Source of the DNA: a virus
Direction: 5' to 3' (one strand)
Length of the DNA stretch: 35,004 bases
IMG/VR virus record: IMGVR_UViG_3300034112_000940
Location: 1 to 35,004 of that record
A model generated the notes under the pieces. It searched no databases. It was given only the letters and a program-made list of their open reading frames with translations, and was not told the DNA's origin. The position numbers were made by a program, and so were the translations under genes. Numbering within the stretch: the first letter of the stretch is position 1; every line of letters begins with the position of its first letter. Below, one piece after another: positions 25,401-30,796 of this stretch.

Positions 25401-25953
25401 GACGACCTGCCCACTGGGTATTTTTACCCCAGTTAATTAAAGATCCTGCTCCTTCAGATAGTGCACGATTCATTATCTGAAGTTCCATGCGAGCTAGCTG
25501 TGCGCTATTTTTTACGGCATCCAAACCTCTTGGAATCATAACGTTGTACTGCATTAGACCTTGAGCATTTCTACCTAAAGGTTGTAGAACTGAGTTTTGA
25601 AGCATTACCTGCTCTTTGGCAAGCTCCCTTATCATTCCCTTTTGAGTTGTAGCATGCTCTCTAAATGTCTGGAAATAGTTCTTAAGCTTTAATCTTCCAG
25701 AGTCTAGGTTTTTACCAAACTTATCTACATCAGAATTAAGGTTTACAAAGTGACTAGAAAACTGTCCGCTTCCAGTTAGTGTATCTCTAAATAAGTTATT
25801 TGCTAATTTTGTTGAAGCAGATATTGCTCTATTCGATGAAAGAAGTTCTCTTTGTAATTGTTGGAGACTAGAACTAGCCCTGTGTACTTCAGACACAAGG
25901 CTAGACAAGTCGGCTTTGGCGACTATACTGGTTACAATTTGTTCGTCAGCCAC
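16498..25953 (-). CDS. Giant tape measure protein with embedded enzyme-like domains
   Basis: A 3151-residue protein, longer than most tape measure proteins. Residues about 120-560 match the TP901-type tape measure core (AFREADQELVRLTKVYGG, IAATGKMGNDLL) ending in a hydrophobic stretch (ALTFMAGFTALVGPLIML). The C-terminal two thirds hold at least ten short Gly-Gly linkers (NIGGDI, NFGGQI, NLGGMIPGGY, NAGGPV, ADGGYI, NPGGKV, ADGGPI, ANGGPV, ANGGFV). Between them lie an HERAH motif (1176-1180), a HipA/kinase-like region (about 1365-1605), hydrophobic helices near 1850-2000, a coiled coil (about 2290-2420) and an ADP-ribosyltransferase-like region (about 2890-3030). It sets tail length and may carry cargo into the host. 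The start is GTG with AGGAG at 6 bases, overlapping the chaperone stop by one base (TAGTG). Confidence 0.9.
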   Translation of the reverse strand: MADEQIVTSIVAKADLSSLVSEVHRASSSLQQLQRELLSSNRAISASTKLANNLFRDTLTGSGQFSSHFVNLNSDVDKFGKNLDSGRLKLKNYFQTFREHATTQKGMIRELAKEQVMLQNSVLQPLGRNAQGLMQYNVMIPRGLDAVKNSAQLARMELQIMNRALSEGAGSLINWGKNTQWAGRQLTVGLTVPLTMFGAAAGKAFREADQELVRLTKVYGGLAATSATDLKAIREEVVQTAKSLSQTMGASFKDTIALGADIAATGKMGNDLLGSIEETTRLAILGEVDRQDAMKATLSIQTAFKQNTQQLTESINFLNAVENQTSTTLNDLVEAIPKAGPVIQQLGGSIEDLALYMTAMREGGINASEGANALKSGLASLINPTKQTVGMMSDFGIDVLGMVAKNTGNTTGMLTDLQTALNKLDPLSKARALEQMFGKFQFARMSALLNNLGKEGSQTLQVMDLMKASTSDLAGIAERELGMITESASGKYRKAMESLKAELASVGEEFLGVATKLINAASKILNFFTELPTPIKKALTFMAGFTALVGPLIMLTGVLANFFGYITKGIVQLRSFFMRANGWKMLTPEIIAAQKAAEMVENAFYSDAAAAQVLHNALQKLVLDYQNLQAASMKSAVPVNAGVSTVAGNAIVAPAHGRRVVDPNDPYVGDLNTRAMSHIRPRDPNNPATLFGGVPGAIPVNRGISRTPQIYMHDRLPNVEGLTSVKGISTGIVAPEAAKFHALMATLGMQTEQEVANLKKTIAMGGTVSRELLDTFDDILPITQRFADSAATQSALIVQQMRNAEITVDQAKARILALNAQIEADMGSAVSMYAAGRGRTIDLTRAPMMDQPVVDANGQFTLRDLYKKKTNAAVMEEFGRVRGVRTFGAPYSIQTTRMPKFNIGGDIESFGPNKTVVSGPSSVDYDDRLGSVPLGGYVLNQQAAMDPANAPLVAMAPSTYLNDGGNITAALTPREVVFGPQIQRMPELYAAVDAANSGYNFGGQIMNGIPGYGKKTDKTPSSKMDERLFKKQYKEYLRFINNPRYEDDLRIRMIMLDAAELAGTAGMPVDEAIKKATSNFDKAKMMSGGSDEEFVKIRIKQVQNLEKKYPKLRVKNAKTAQESKSNALNYKLNDVRDAMMDKNRFPNFVGVKDLIEAVSPTTFKNKDGMPIIQGLHERAHFRRRKDLGYMTSGYMGLAAVLPPGINNIMSRLEGIGLSRDVLNLNAADARENFELALKRTGMDKFATVDDLYAAVQDDGKFKTKSEYESGRVVRATKEQKNSLRMFLEAAAKRQRWLPTRPPRLVMGGYNLGGMIPGGYISRGRSNYGNIAPALRLLAPDKQLKILAKARELSSRSSLGKFADMPVTEYGHQISASTGMSYPVPGVSGLYKVGNKKVFVKGVPNELTAVHEPIGTQIARDLFGIHSPVQTARTVANPVDPTKRTKLLALESDYDPRFANTNVPWDEDTVLRQLANSLLLNNKDLSRANVYGNFNPDVGQAGVLPKASGNTRLATADEMNSMEKQAMINLLAVKGGARKDFARDTAPIISKMSPKKYGRRMKKILEDARPKLLKIINDLPVDLRPPYQAMLKRLDDGIEVDWSQYHAVHANPKYLNAGGPVGGGPIKPGRRAYGRKDGSRRPGNPAARANWEAEQRAQRERDLAAERSRASSRQITGQQALTTGLGREAVRSGTTSFYNPGQVMVNNMIDPFRNSAAMKTQYLSAAFRSMGNSIKVDSMQLAKAIDINARVITQSIKNTATTMSSSVRSAATSTLNFARRAQNAIIREQNAFAAARYPVGQAPAQGFFGPGFVGNYKDLGDNIQSRKVGTLGMRRTEYLVDGNVMTAKQAKAEGINIPRRYNGMSMGSQMGIGMAGSMGGMALMSKEKVNILGKEMSGMNVGMGVMAATSILPMLPWGKVGTGIKSAGTALKGFSLSMSGLAKFGAMLARFAKGFGLIGAAITVATAAFKIYKDYKDAQQDASIGLSMTAKAAEQAGIKYFNLKETMQGYIDKQKLATAAAKGAEGNSIGMPGLPQSIEELKKAKEEGKQLKDVIESLNRSETTAETQRLINNQKAQMVAAGMSVEEANKKIYGALANSNKASQAYKLLANTEFGAITDKATAAEFSVGNLVNTLSKGTGTADWYKEVGNGFEGLIGVFSEATKSLVGTKDELGNVIDEFKAYEMVMSKAETNNPGMNKEIGRDVYLNLQKTQPLLAGIINESDTIKGILAKWKLFTAGINIDLSKIDSTLASKLAGFTSAIGTGISQLTQAADSATTYATVGSALSKLQKTIAATSAAAQRANAASQRSAQEELKAIAKKIKLIDEEKNKKLEALRATQDASNYALQLQKLQIEYADAVSRGDMAAANQAKLDIDQLTLNRQADLAQKAIEDAANKAKAPLEKDAQAIQDAQDKKNTVFQNNQDNSAVAADIKESLEKFQLTYNELSTRAVNAQLLSGKDRVEEEADIKKQLISFLKEMQKAGTGPGLLAQTIRNAFPGYFNSDGKPKVPETVTTGSPTGFDAQGRPILSTNTTVNNDSLSQFNKDIAAVSKLAVAITGNVTLRKLRDDLVEALGKYKGDIKYGSKAQALEVKGSKYDKYLQEDGSLNSQGRRALMKDNKLGADQFFTYKGKTYRGQGAGADDLLPAVLQKADGGYIKHFNPGGKVTGPGTATSDSIPAMLSDGEYVFSAKAVDAAGGADVVDGWHKALRRADGGPILTSPRQKKPGVPYSRSGRPIGNPFGQYWGELSRFIGPRSPGMDIWGGTEIPGLKFTGKVPQHSDYMHQMLEQPRKPFTSPGMGLDKDPMRLAGSGASMGGIGNGAYGLGPLMFANGGPVSSFGYHAKPDPKQSFLNRILFGVKYVGGPQPTQLGVPFGPGGVAKIAKMLANIKEAKAFTHFAHSPIDSLQPSIGRKSPAMANFGLGTYGSTKGIFEGAQFGEVAHKLSLSPFAWIKTALGKGPIDDAGLALEAAAFNKATGSKISGSSMYLHNEDFVKFLSSRGYTGYKTGDIVTNWKVGSPGFGLKTSLGKVPFGGIPKSTSSQTIDPPSGLILANGGFVTKSLSNLGVPMFENGINMVPANMLAMLHKDEAVIPANMNPFNPNATAAATGSVYNINVELNGTNVTAKDVALEIRNEMRLKEMAAGVNRKVGS

Positions 25954-26354
25954 TAATTACTCCTAGAGTATCCTAACCCTGCGCCAATTCCAAATCCAGC
26001 TTTTGCTGCGAAGGGCCCTTGTAAACCAACAACATCATCTGCTGATGCATTTATTCCAAGTGCTCTTCTTTGGATATCTTCAAAGGTAGAACCTTTTTCT
26101 TTTTCTTCTACACCATCATCTAATTGTATTCCTTTTAGTGACGCTGCAAATTTTCTTTGGTTATGCTCTTTCTCATTTATCGCTGTTATGGTTTGAACCA
26201 ATTCTGGCATTGATAAATTTTCTTCTAATTCTTCGTAATTCTTCCAGTGACCCAGAAGAAAAACTTGTCCTTCTAAAGCGGCTAAATCTAGTTCTGACCA
26301 GCCAGTACCGCTGCCGCTATTAGGTTTGGGTCGTCCATCTTGATTCCTCCGCAA
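25953..26354 (-). CDS. Tail assembly chaperone, frameshifted C-terminal part (GT)
   Basis: This 133-residue frame lies -1 relative to the preceding chaperone and is probably translated mainly by frameshifting at CCCAAAC. The fusion has 99 residues from the first frame plus 123 from this one, about 222 in all. It is acidic and helical (WSELDLAALEGQVFLLGHW, EELEENLSMPELVQTI), as GT-type chaperones are. A TTG at the 5' end could start it independently, but no ribosome binding site supports that. It sits immediately upstream of the tape measure gene, the usual place for this pair. The chaperone bridges the tape measure and tube proteins during tail assembly and is not in the finished virion. Confidence 0.85.
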   Translation of the reverse strand: MRRNQDGRPKPNSGSGTGWSELDLAALEGQVFLLGHWKNYEELEENLSMPELVQTITAINEKEHNQRKFAASLKGIQLDDGVEEKEKGSTFEDIQRRALGINASADDVVGLQGPFAAKAGFGIGAGLGYSRSN

Positions 26355-26620
26355 ACTTCAAGGATTCTATTAATTGTTGGAACATCCAATGCATCTTCTA
26401 GCTTGTCAAGATCAGCAACTAGGTCTGGAAGCTGTGTTTCTAGTGCTACTCCGCATGCTTCAACCAAAATTCCAAGTGTTGCTGTTTCATCTTCTGCATC
26501 TTGAACTTTCTTAATTACTTCCATAAACTTTCGTAGCTGCTTGATTGATAGTGGCTTGAGCTTTACTTTAGCTCCGCTTTGTAGTTCAATCTCTTCTACA
26601 TCATATACTGTTGTTGCCAA
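26288..26620 (-). CDS. Tail assembly chaperone, upstream part (G)
   Basis: A 110-residue protein, the zero-frame product of the chaperone pair. It starts at TTG with a strong AAGGAGG site. Features are a small beta start (TTVYDVEEIELQSGAKVKL) and a helical remainder (LSIKQLRKFMEVIKKVQDAED). A CCCAAAC slippery heptamer at 26324-26330 diverts a fraction of ribosomes into the -1 frame, near codons Pro98 and Asn99. The gene lies after the tube gene, downstream of a terminator-promoter pair at 26649-26708, so it can be set at a lower level than the tube protein. The family is well known in siphoviruses; the assignment rests on position, size and the slip site. Confidence 0.8.
   Translation of the reverse strand: MATTVYDVEEIELQSGAKVKLKPLSIKQLRKFMEVIKKVQDAEDETATLGILVEACGVALETQLPDLVADLDKLEDALDVPTINRILEVCGGIKMDDPNLIAAAVLAGQN
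26324..26330 (-). promoter_or_regulatory. Programmed -1 frameshift site CCCAAAC
   Basis: The heptamer is in the correct phase (C CCA AAC). Both tRNAs can re-pair after slipping back one base (CCC AAA), and the -1 frame then runs open to 25953. The zero frame stops 13 codons later. This is the standard arrangement for the chaperone frameshift of phage tails. Confidence 0.9.
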
Positions 26621-26648
26621 TTTATCCTCCTTAAGGATCGTCTAAATT

Positions 26649-26677
26649 ATTATAGCATAACCATTATAAGGGTACAA
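26649..26677 (-). promoter_or_regulatory. Extended -10 promoter before chaperone genes
   Basis: The minus strand has TTGTAC (26672-26677), a 17-base spacer and a perfect TATAAT (26649-26654) preceded by TGC, i.e. an extended -10 (TGCTATAAT). It directly follows the terminator at 26681-26708. The start would lie near 26642, giving a leader of about 20 bases with AAGGAGG before the TTG start. Confidence 0.6.
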
Positions 26678-26680
26678 CAG

Positions 26681-26708
26681 CAAAGCCCCCAATTTCTTGG
26701 GGGCTTTG
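26681..26708 (-). terminator. Terminator after major tail protein
   Basis: A 10-base-pair perfect stem (CAAAGCCCCC/GGGGGCTTTG) with an 8-base loop lies 19 bases after the tube gene stop. The minus-strand tail (CTGTTGTA) is a poor T tract, so termination is probably partial. The stem core matches the terminator after the capsid gene. Confidence 0.7.
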
Positions 26709-26727
26709 ATATTAATTATTAATATAA

Positions 26728-27489
26728 TTAAATTGCTAGAACGCGGTCAATAATCTTACCGTATTCTGAACCAGCGTGAGCTGAGTCACCTGATGGTAGA
26801 AGACGGAATGTTACTGGGAATGTTGTTGCTGCTGTACGAGCCAAAGAGAACTGTGACTGTTCAACAGACAAAACACGACGTGCATAATATACACGCTCAG
26901 TTGCTGATGCTTCTGAAGTTGGAGCCTGTCCAATTGCAATTAGTTGACGCTCTGTTGGAGCTGCACCTAGTGCACCTGCTTCCAAACCTAGTGTGTCAAC
27001 TGCTGTTGCACCTGTTCCTGCTGATGTAAGTGTTGATCCCTTTTGACCAAATACTGCAAGAACGTTCTCTAGAGTACCTTCTGCCATTTCTGTTGAGATC
27101 TGAACCATCATTGCAGACTTAAACAGCTTAGCTGTATCTAGCAACTGGTCAACAGTTACTGAGTCAAATGTTGGTTGGTAGCTGATCTGTAGACCGTTAT
27201 TTGTGTAACCAACGTTACGGTAAGCTCCACCAATTGCTGGTGTTGATTCTGAAGGTGTTGCTGTCTGAGTAGCACCTGTTGTTGTTAAGACTTTATTTAG
27301 TGTTGTAGTGTAAGACTCTCCTGATGAGAATGCTGGTACAAAACGGTTCTTTGATGCAACAAAAGCGTTTGCTTCGCCTGCATCCATGCTTGAATCGTAA
27401 CCAGATACTGTTGAGTCTTCTACTGACAAGAATAGTGGTGATGCTCCAACAAGAATGTTGCGGGCGTCTCCTGTATTTTGATATGCCAT
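26728..27489 (-). CDS. Major tail (tube) protein
   Basis: A 253-residue protein starting MAYQNTGDARNILVG. It is alanine/threonine/serine-rich with alternating strands and no lipid or membrane features, and its size fits a siphovirus tube subunit. I chose ATG at 27489 because AGGAGG lies 10 bases before it. The longer ORF start at 27513 would place that Shine-Dalgarno inside the coding region. It lies between the tail terminator gene and the chaperone genes, the normal position. Codon use looks more biased than in its neighbours (many GCT, GTT, ACT), as for a highly expressed gene. It is bracketed by its own promoter candidate and a terminator. Confidence 0.85.
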   Translation of the reverse strand: MAYQNTGDARNILVGASPLFLSVEDSTVSGYDSSMDAGEANAFVASKNRFVPAFSSGESYTTTLNKVLTTTGATQTATPSESTPAIGGAYRNVGYTNNGLQISYQPTFDSVTVDQLLDTAKLFKSAMMVQISTEMAEGTLENVLAVFGQKGSTLTSAGTGATAVDTLGLEAGALGAAPTERQLIAIGQAPTSEASATERVYYARRVLSVEQSQFSLARTAATTFPVTFRLLPSGDSAHAGSEYGKIIDRVLAI

Positions 27490-27563
27490 AATTGTATTGC
27501 CTCCTGATTTCATATGAAATTAATATATATATTTTGGCTGGCTAGGCCCTTTCCTCTGTTCTA

Positions 27564-27592
27564 ATTTTACTCTACTAGCTTATAAAAGGCAA
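27564..27592 (-). promoter_or_regulatory. Promoter candidate before major tail protein, TTGCCT-N17-TAAAAT
   Basis: TTGCCT (27587-27592), a 17-base spacer and TAAAAT (27564-27569) on the minus strand. The same TTGCCTTTT start and 17-base spacing occur before the protease gene at 33191-33219. It lies just after the tail terminator gene and leaves a leader of about 65 bases before the tube gene. Confidence 0.45.
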
Positions 27593-27593
27593 A

Positions 27594-28103
27594 CTAGGCA
27601 AATCTACCTTTGCCATCTAATATTCTTGAGTACTTTATCTCTAATATGACATCTGCTGCATAGAATCCTTGGATTTCTTCTGATGGGGCTGTAGATGATA
27701 TATCTGCTACCTGAATGCTATAGAACTTGAATTTATCTGATAATCCCGCCCACTTATTAACATCTCTTGCAGACTCATCCATTCTTCTAAACTCATCAGT
27801 TAGGAAGTTTCTCATCTCAACAATATCCAGAATGTCTGGTGAATATAGGGTTAATAGGATTTGCTCGCAACATATCATCCAGTTATTCTCATAGGACATA
27901 CCTACCTTGTCGTAGACTATGTGCTTCTTACCGCTCAAGAATTGATTCATTTCTGGCTGTTGCTGAACTGGCACTATTGGAACAAGAGCTTCTCCAAGAT
28001 TGTCTGAATAGTACTCATCTTCATCAAATATACCAAGAAGTGTGAGTCTGTTCCATAAGAACTTTCTTATTTCAAACATTGAATCTAATTTATAATTAGC
28101 CAT
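27594..28103 (-). CDS. Tail terminator protein
   Basis: A 169-residue protein directly upstream of the tube gene, the standard place of the tail terminator that caps the tube at the head end. It starts with a helix (SMFEIRKFLWNRLTLLGIF), continues with a mixed alpha/beta core (ILLTLYSPDILDIVEMRNFLT) and ends with strands (YAADVILEIKYSRI). The helix-plus-four-strand layout fits the gpU/terminator fold in pattern only. Its ATG overlaps the previous gene by 8 bases. The confidence comes from order and size rather than a sequence motif. Confidence 0.7.
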   Translation of the reverse strand: MANYKLDSMFEIRKFLWNRLTLLGIFDEDEYYSDNLGEALVPIVPVQQQPEMNQFLSGKKHIVYDKVGMSYENNWMICCEQILLTLYSPDILDIVEMRNFLTDEFRRMDESARDVNKWAGLSDKFKFYSIQVADISSTAPSEEIQGFYAADVILEIKYSRILDGKGRFA

Positions 28104-28887
28104 TTACTAACCTCGCAAATGCTGCCGATGTAGCAGCTTCTGCTTCATTTGCCAGCTGATTTGGCGAGAAGCTATATTTAACTGTTCTAATTTGTGCTGG
28201 AACACCTAATGCTCTAGATAATGATGAGTTAAATAATCTTTGAAATCCCGATTTTTTTATTGACATGTTGACTAGCTGTCCAGTAAAGAAGTATCTATAC
28301 TGTGCAAAGAATGCATTTTTAGTTGCCGCTCCGCCTGGCTTTCTAACAGTAACTGATTGCCCCTTTGGCATGAATATAGTATATCCATCTATATCAAACA
28401 CAAGTCTTTCTGAAAATCTTGGAGCAATAACTACAGTCTTTCCTTGCTCCATTATTTCAGCCTTTTTTACAAAGACATGCTTATTCTTAGAATTTTCAGA
28501 AGGTACGAAAGATTTAGAATCGGTCAATTCATAATTGAGTTTTAATGATAAGCCATCTGCTGGAAGTTGTTTTAATTTAAACAATCTTGCCTCGTCTTGA
28601 CCCACCCTGTCCCACTCATAAACGTGATGAAAAGATTTTGGGGAAGTTCTTGATTTTGCATCAATATAATCACCAAAGTCAACTTGCAATTGATCAAATA
28701 TTACATTTCTAAATGCTGATTGGAATTGAGGATTTGATGCTAGCTTTGCCATAACATTTGTTTTATAAAATAATGCTGCAGATATCTGAGCTACTGTGCT
28801 ATCTTTTATAGCACCGCTTGCGGGTTTGTTAGACATTAAGCTAACTAGACCGCTTGCTGCTTTAATAGCTAAAATTTCAGATGCCAA
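28096..28887 (-). CDS. Tail-completion / HK97 gp10-like neck protein candidate
   Basis: About 263 residues from a TTG at 28887. The ORF is open to 28941, but that longer form would overlap the previous gene by 65 bases; the TTG overlaps it by only 11. The central part (FHHVYEWDRVG, LFKLKQLP, LSLKLNYELTDS) and a Phe/Arg/Lys-rich second half (APRFSERLVFDIDGYTIFMP, FFAQYRYFFTG) are beta-rich. The gene order head closure, this gene, terminator, tube is that of the gp10-like neck protein. The protein is longer than the usual 110-190 residues. The assignment rests on position. Confidence 0.6.
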   Translation of the reverse strand: MASEILAIKAASGLVSLMSNKPASGAIKDSTVAQISAALFYKTNVMAKLASNPQFQSAFRNVIFDQLQVDFGDYIDAKSRTSPKSFHHVYEWDRVGQDEARLFKLKQLPADGLSLKLNYELTDSKSFVPSENSKNKHVFVKKAEIMEQGKTVVIAPRFSERLVFDIDGYTIFMPKGQSVTVRKPGGAATKNAFFAQYRYFFTGQLVNMSIKKSGFQRLFNSSLSRALGVPAQIRTVKYSFSPNQLANEAEAATSAAFARLVNG

Positions 28888-29302
28888 TTTGCTGGTTCTC
28901 CGCTCTCTGCAATGATGCGTTATATCCGACAACATTTCCAAAAGGATCTGATATAGGGGTTGTTCCTACTACATCAAACACTGTTGGTGTGTCGCTTGGG
29001 TAATTTAGCTCGTACCATATAGGCTTACCGCTAGCATCTCTAATATTTTTTACTTTATCTCTTGGGGTTAATCTTTCTGATGTTCTAACTTCTGCATATT
29101 GATTATTAGAATATTTATTTGAAAAATTTTGATTATCGTTTGTTCTGTTTCTACTTTCTGTAACTATTCCTCTGGCATAGCAGTCTAATGTTTTTATATA
29201 GGAAAACTCTCTAACAATTGCACCAGTATCTTTATTTTGTTGCTCTTGTTGTCTATATACATCCATTTTCATGGTCATAAGACCACTAACTGCCTCAAAC
29301 AT
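28877..29302 (-). CDS. Head closure protein
   Basis: A 141-residue protein. The N-terminus starts with a short helix then MKMDVYRQQEQQNKDTGAIV, a strand pattern typical of head-closure (SPP1 gp16-like) proteins. The C-terminus has KPIWYELNYPSD, FDVVGTTPISDPFGNVVGY, where a Val-Gly-Pro-type turn and DPFG are usual in this class. The ATG overlaps the connector stop by one base (TAATG). It would plug the connector and receive the tail. Confidence 0.7.
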   Translation of the reverse strand: MFEAVSGLMTMKMDVYRQQEQQNKDTGAIVREFSYIKTLDCYARGIVTESRNRTNDNQNFSNKYSNNQYAEVRTSERLTPRDKVKNIRDASGKPIWYELNYPSDTPTVFDVVGTTPISDPFGNVVGYNASLQRAENQQIGI

Positions 29303-30285
29303 TATAGTAATACCATTTGAGTTGTAACGTAGTCTGCTAGAAGCTTGTCAGCATAGGAAGATCCCGTTCCGCTAAATGCTTCAGAGGAATACTCAAAATC
29401 CCAATCTGTTGTAGATATTTTCTTAATATATCTTTCTCTCCAGACTCTGTCTTTTGCAAAATACATCTTCATCAGCTCTACTGAGGCATCACGCACTTCG
29501 TTTGGAACGTTATCCCACCCAAATCTAGCGTAAACTTTATAAGATTGAGATCTTCTAAATATGTTTGGCGAAGAGTCATTTATTGACGGAGGAACCATTC
29601 CGTTTGCAATATACACATCATTATTTAATATTGATGACTGATTAACTCTTATTCCAAACCCACTTGCGGTATTCTCTATAACCATTCCCAATGAGTTTAT
29701 GTTATTAATATTATCTATTAACAACTGGTCATTGGCATATAATGTGTGTAGCCTATTTATTTTAATTGGGAAAGATAATGTATCTGAATCATCACCAATA
29801 GTAGAAAAGTTTGAGTCATATAAATAAAACTTTTGGCCAGTATATCCTTCTATTATGTTTCTAGCATATCTTTCAGCCAATTTTAGCTCTTGATAAGTTT
29901 TATGGTTTGGATCATTAGAGTCTGAGCCAAAACCTATCTCCTGTGCTGCCTCTTGAATATCTACATATGGAGTAACTACATCAAGGTACGTAGTACTAGA
30001 GTAAGCAACTGAGTCATACTGCCAATCCCAAACTAACTTAAACTTTCTATTTCTTGTTGAATGCTGCACTGGCAGATAAACACTAAATGATCCTTGGTCA
30101 ACTTCACTCGCTTCTGCTGTTACAGTAGCAATAATTGATGAGGGACTAATCTGTGGAGAAACAAGCGGATCGCCAGTTATGTCATAAAATTTTACAACTA
30201 CGGATGATGTTGGCGTTATAGCTTCACCTTTTACGTAAAGTTTTGTTGTTGCTGCCGTGCTTGTGTTTATGTATATCTCTGCCAT
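29302..30285 (-). CDS. Head-tail connector with N-terminal Ig-like domain
   Basis: A 327-residue protein with two parts. Residues about 1-105 are a beta sandwich-like module (TKLYVKGEAITPTSSVVVKF, GSFSVYLPVQ, TTYLDVVTPY) of immunoglobulin type. From about 110 on it has the helical connector pattern (VDIQEAAQEIGF, YQELKLAERYARNIIEGYTG), as in gp6-like adaptors that ring the portal. The C-terminus (VRDASVELMKMYFAKDRVWRERYIKK, shown here in part as VRDASVELMKMYF) is helical. No good Shine-Dalgarno lies before the ATG; the nearest AGGAG is about 25 bases away. The Ig part would project from the neck. The connector call is fairly firm; the Ig fold is from pattern. Confidence 0.7.
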   Translation of the reverse strand: MAEIYINTSTAATTKLYVKGEAITPTSSVVVKFYDITGDPLVSPQISPSSIIATVTAEASEVDQGSFSVYLPVQHSTRNRKFKLVWDWQYDSVAYSSTTYLDVVTPYVDIQEAAQEIGFGSDSNDPNHKTYQELKLAERYARNIIEGYTGQKFYLYDSNFSTIGDDSDTLSFPIKINRLHTLYANDQLLIDNINNINSLGMVIENTASGFGIRVNQSSILNNDVYIANGMVPPSINDSSPNIFRRSQSYKVYARFGWDNVPNEVRDASVELMKMYFAKDRVWRERYIKKISTTDWDFEYSSEAFSGTGSSYADKLLADYVTTQMVLL

Positions 30286-30294
30286 GTGTTAGGC

Positions 30295-30693
30295 TTAGTT
30301 GTAGTACTCCTGTACTTCTCTAGGTGTAGCCAATCTAAACCCTTCCTCCTTATCAAAAATTTCTTGAGCCAAATCTGGCTTCATTGCTACAAATGGGTGC
30401 TCGATGGTGAATGTAAATCCAAGTGCATCGTATCTGTAGTTTGGTCGATCCATCTTTACAAGAACCATATCTTCATCAAGCTTTTGATTTGGATCAAGTC
30501 TAGGAAGAATTTCATCTGCATCTTCTTTTGCGTTCTCTATGTTTTTAAGTGTACCTTGGTAAACTGACCAAGTTACTCCTTCTTCTGTTAGTGCTGCAAT
30601 AACATCTGCTTTATTTTTTAGTCCATCAACATCAACTGCGAAGTCCGCTGCTAACGTCTTTAGATCTTTGACCTTAAGTGTGTCAAATGACAT
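30295..30693 (-). CDS. Small head protein with SAP/HeH-like N-terminus
   Basis: A 132-residue protein. Residues about 5-40 (LKVKDLKTLAADFAV, NKADVIAALTEEG) form the helix-extended loop-helix pattern of SAP, HeH and Rho-N-type domains, which in phage head modules often appear in small structural proteins. The acidic middle is followed by a beta-rich C-terminal part (ALGFTFTIEHPFVAMKPDLAQ). It has a good AAAGGAG site and its own promoter and terminator unit (30721-30776). It could be a minor capsid or decoration protein; the role is inferred from position after the capsid gene. Confidence 0.6.
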   Translation of the reverse strand: MSFDTLKVKDLKTLAADFAVDVDGLKNKADVIAALTEEGVTWSVYQGTLKNIENAKEDADEILPRLDPNQKLDEDMVLVKMDRPNYRYDALGFTFTIEHPFVAMKPDLAQEIFDKEEGFRLATPREVQEYYN

Positions 30694-30720
30694 GTGTATA
30701 CTCCTTTGGTATGTATATAA

Positions 30721-30749
30721 ATTATAGCACTATAAAATTAAAATGAAAA
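30721..30749 (-). promoter_or_regulatory. Extended -10 promoter after capsid gene
   Basis: A perfect TATAAT (30721-30726) preceded by TGC, a 17-base spacer and TTTTCA (30744-30749) on the minus strand. The -10 is the same extended TGCTATAAT as at 26649. The -35 overlaps the stem of the terminator at 30745-30776. It would serve the connector genes downstream. Confidence 0.6.
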
Positions 30750-30776
30750 GCCCCCAAAATTAATTGGGGGCCTTTC
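30745..30776 (-). terminator. Terminator after major capsid gene
   Basis: A 13-base-pair stem with one G-U pair (core GCCCCCAA/TTGGGGGC) and a 6-base loop lies about 20 bases after the capsid stop. The minus strand then reads CTTTTCATTTTAATTTT, a good T-rich tail. The core stem is the same as that after the major tail gene. Confidence 0.8.
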
Positions 30777-30796
30777 GGTAGTTATTTCTTATTTAA

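Noticed and set aside
27490-27513. ATG at 27513 as start of the tube protein
   Set aside because: The AGGAGG lies between this ATG and the one at 27489, at a good distance from the latter.
28888-28941. Long form of the neck protein starting at 28941
   Set aside because: It would overlap the head closure gene by 65 bases. The TTG at 28887 gives an 11-base overlap with a plausible upstream purine-rich site, although this is not certain.
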